This document shows, in pieces, positions 6,797 to 7,232 of a DNA stretch of 7,232 nt; the first letter of the stretch is position 1, and each line of letters opens with the position of its first letter. The position numbers and the translations under genes are program-made. The notes under the pieces are model-generated. The model ran no database searches, was not told where the DNA came from, and saw only the letters and a list, made by a program, of their open reading frames with translations. This DNA is from an uncultured Bacteroidales bacterium (GTDB lineage Bacteria > Bacteroidota > Bacteroidia > Bacteroidales > Paludibacteraceae), in assembly GCA_946619625.1 (NCBI GenBank), contig CAMOMF010000113.1, positions 1 through 7,232 of the forward strand. The letters are read 5' to 3'.

Positions 6797-7002
6797 GCAG
6801 GCAGGTCTTCTGACTTGTTCCTTGAGGCGAAAACGGATTGTTATTCAGCCTCCTTATTGACCGCCTTCCCAACGTTAGTCAGTGGCATGTGGTCAAGTAG
6901 CAAGGAGCATACAGCAGCGGGACTGTCCGGGATTCTCACCCGATTCCCTGTTAGGCGTGTAGCGTAAAACACGGATGTTGGTTTTGCGCGTTACGCACCT
7001 GC
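6797..7002 (-). ncRNA. Cobalamin (vitamin B12) riboswitch
   Basis: Read on the - strand, all hallmark blocks occur in order. The 5' P1 arm GCAGGTGCG (7002-6994) can pair with CCTGC at the 3' end. The core runs over 6949-6911, beginning AGGGAATCGGGTGAGAATCC and continuing through CAGTCCCGCTGCTGT. GCCACTG lies at 6886-6880, GGGAAGGCGG at 6870-6861, and the B12 box AGTCAGAAGACCTGCC ends at 6800. In known cobalamin riboswitches, adenosylcobalamin or a related cobalamin binds this core and turns downstream expression off. It lies about 195 bases before the DUF4465 lipoprotein start on the same strand, so that gene is the evident target. A small extra hairpin (CGTGT/ACACG, 6973-6956) sits between P1 and the core. 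Boundaries are approximate. Confidence 0.95.
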
Positions 7003-7087
7003 AACTCATGTGGTGTGTTTCGCGTAATGGACCGTTTAGGAAATTCGATGAATTTGGTAAAAGAGCCATTAGTGACGAAATCGGGTG

Positions 7088-7118
7088 CAAAGTTACTGCT
7101 TTTTTTTGACATATGCAA
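7088..7118 (-). promoter_or_regulatory. Bacteroides-type (sigma-ABfr) promoter for the riboswitch transcript
   Basis: On the - strand, TTG at 7118-7116 (the -33 element) is followed after 20 bases by TAACTTTG at 7095-7088, an exact match to the TAnnTTTG -7 consensus. Transcription would start near 7080-7083, about 80 bases before the riboswitch P1 arm. Homopolymer A and T tracts lie around and upstream of it (T8 at 7100-7107, T6 at 7122-7127, A6 at 7129-7134, A6 at 7138-7143, T7 at 7149-7155) and could act as an UP-like or bent element. Confidence 0.85.
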
Positions 7119-7174
7119 GTATTTTTTGAAAAAAGTGAAAAAATGGTGTTTTTTTGATGTGGAGGGTGAACGGG

Positions 7175-7229
7175 AATGGTACAAGAATGGTATTAGAATG
7201 GTATTACAATGGTATTACAATGGTATTAC
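7175..7229. repeat. Five tandem 11-bp repeats (AATGGTATTAC) at the right window edge
   Basis: Units lie at 7175-7185 (AATGGTACAAG), 7186-7196 (AATGGTATTAG), and 7197-7207, 7208-7218 and 7219-7229 (all AATGGTATTAC). Divergence increases toward the promoter side. The array stops three bases before the window edge and may continue beyond it. The 11-base period is close to one helical turn and is not a multiple of three, so it is not a coding repeat. It begins 57 bases upstream of the -33 element of the riboswitch promoter. Confidence 0.9.
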
Positions 7230-7232
7230 TCA

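Noticed and set aside
6656..6967. A 103-codon open frame on the + strand
   Set aside because: It is antisense to the riboswitch and leader, whose RNA motifs explain the sequence better.
6951..7184. A 77-codon open frame on the - strand
   Set aside because: It spans the promoter, the transcription start and the 5' part of the riboswitch, so it cannot be translated from that transcript in full.
7175..7229. CRISPR array
   Set aside because: The repeats are 11 bases and directly adjacent with no spacers.

Overview
The window looks like chromosomal DNA of a Bacteroidota member, most likely order Bacteroidales. Three things point there: a promoter of the Bacteroides type (TTG, 20 bases, TAACTTTG) with no E. 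coli-like -10; protein families that I know mainly from that phylum (a radical SAM/SPASM protein with the FWE-TLRCN-C-HCGSDC signature, a DUF4465-like lipoprotein, a C-terminal 'GLAMKF' membrane protein); and mostly absent Shine-Dalgarno sequences. Genus cannot be fixed from the sequence.

Layout. Two transcription units converge on a strong hairpin at 1867-1910. From the left, on the + strand, come the 3' part of a small membrane protein gene (open to the left edge, stop at 686) and, 23 bases later, a radical SAM/SPASM enzyme (710-1837). From the right, on the - strand, come a sigma-ABfr-type promoter (7088-7118), a cobalamin (B12) riboswitch (about 6797-7002), a long leader, a DUF4465 lipoprotein gene (5874-6602), recA (4787-5806), an FAD-dependent oxidoreductase of the COG2509 type (3243-4790) that overlaps recA by ATGA, and an L-fucose-isomerase-like protein (1920-3179). 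The far right edge holds five 11-bp tandem repeats upstream of the promoter.

How the parts fit. The riboswitch and lipoprotein form a coherent vitamin B12 acquisition module: the lipoprotein resembles the surface B12-binding BtuH-type proteins of gut Bacteroidota, and B12 should repress it. The next three genes all lie on the same strand with gaps of 67, -4 and 63 bases. I see no intrinsic terminator and no convincing consensus promoter between the lipoprotein and recA, so B12-sensitive read-through into recA is possible but unproven. The radical SAM enzyme belongs, from its N-terminal signature, to the rSAM/lipoprotein type (TIGR04133-like), yet no partner lipoprotein is next to it in this window.

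Most notable for follow-up are the riboswitch/lipoprotein unit directly upstream of recA, the recA-FAD oxidoreductase coupling, the radical SAM enzyme without its usual partner, and several unexplained short repeats (11-bp repeats at the right edge, 17-bp repeats at 3195-3260, a 21-bp duplication across a stop codon, and a long inverted repeat in the riboswitch leader).
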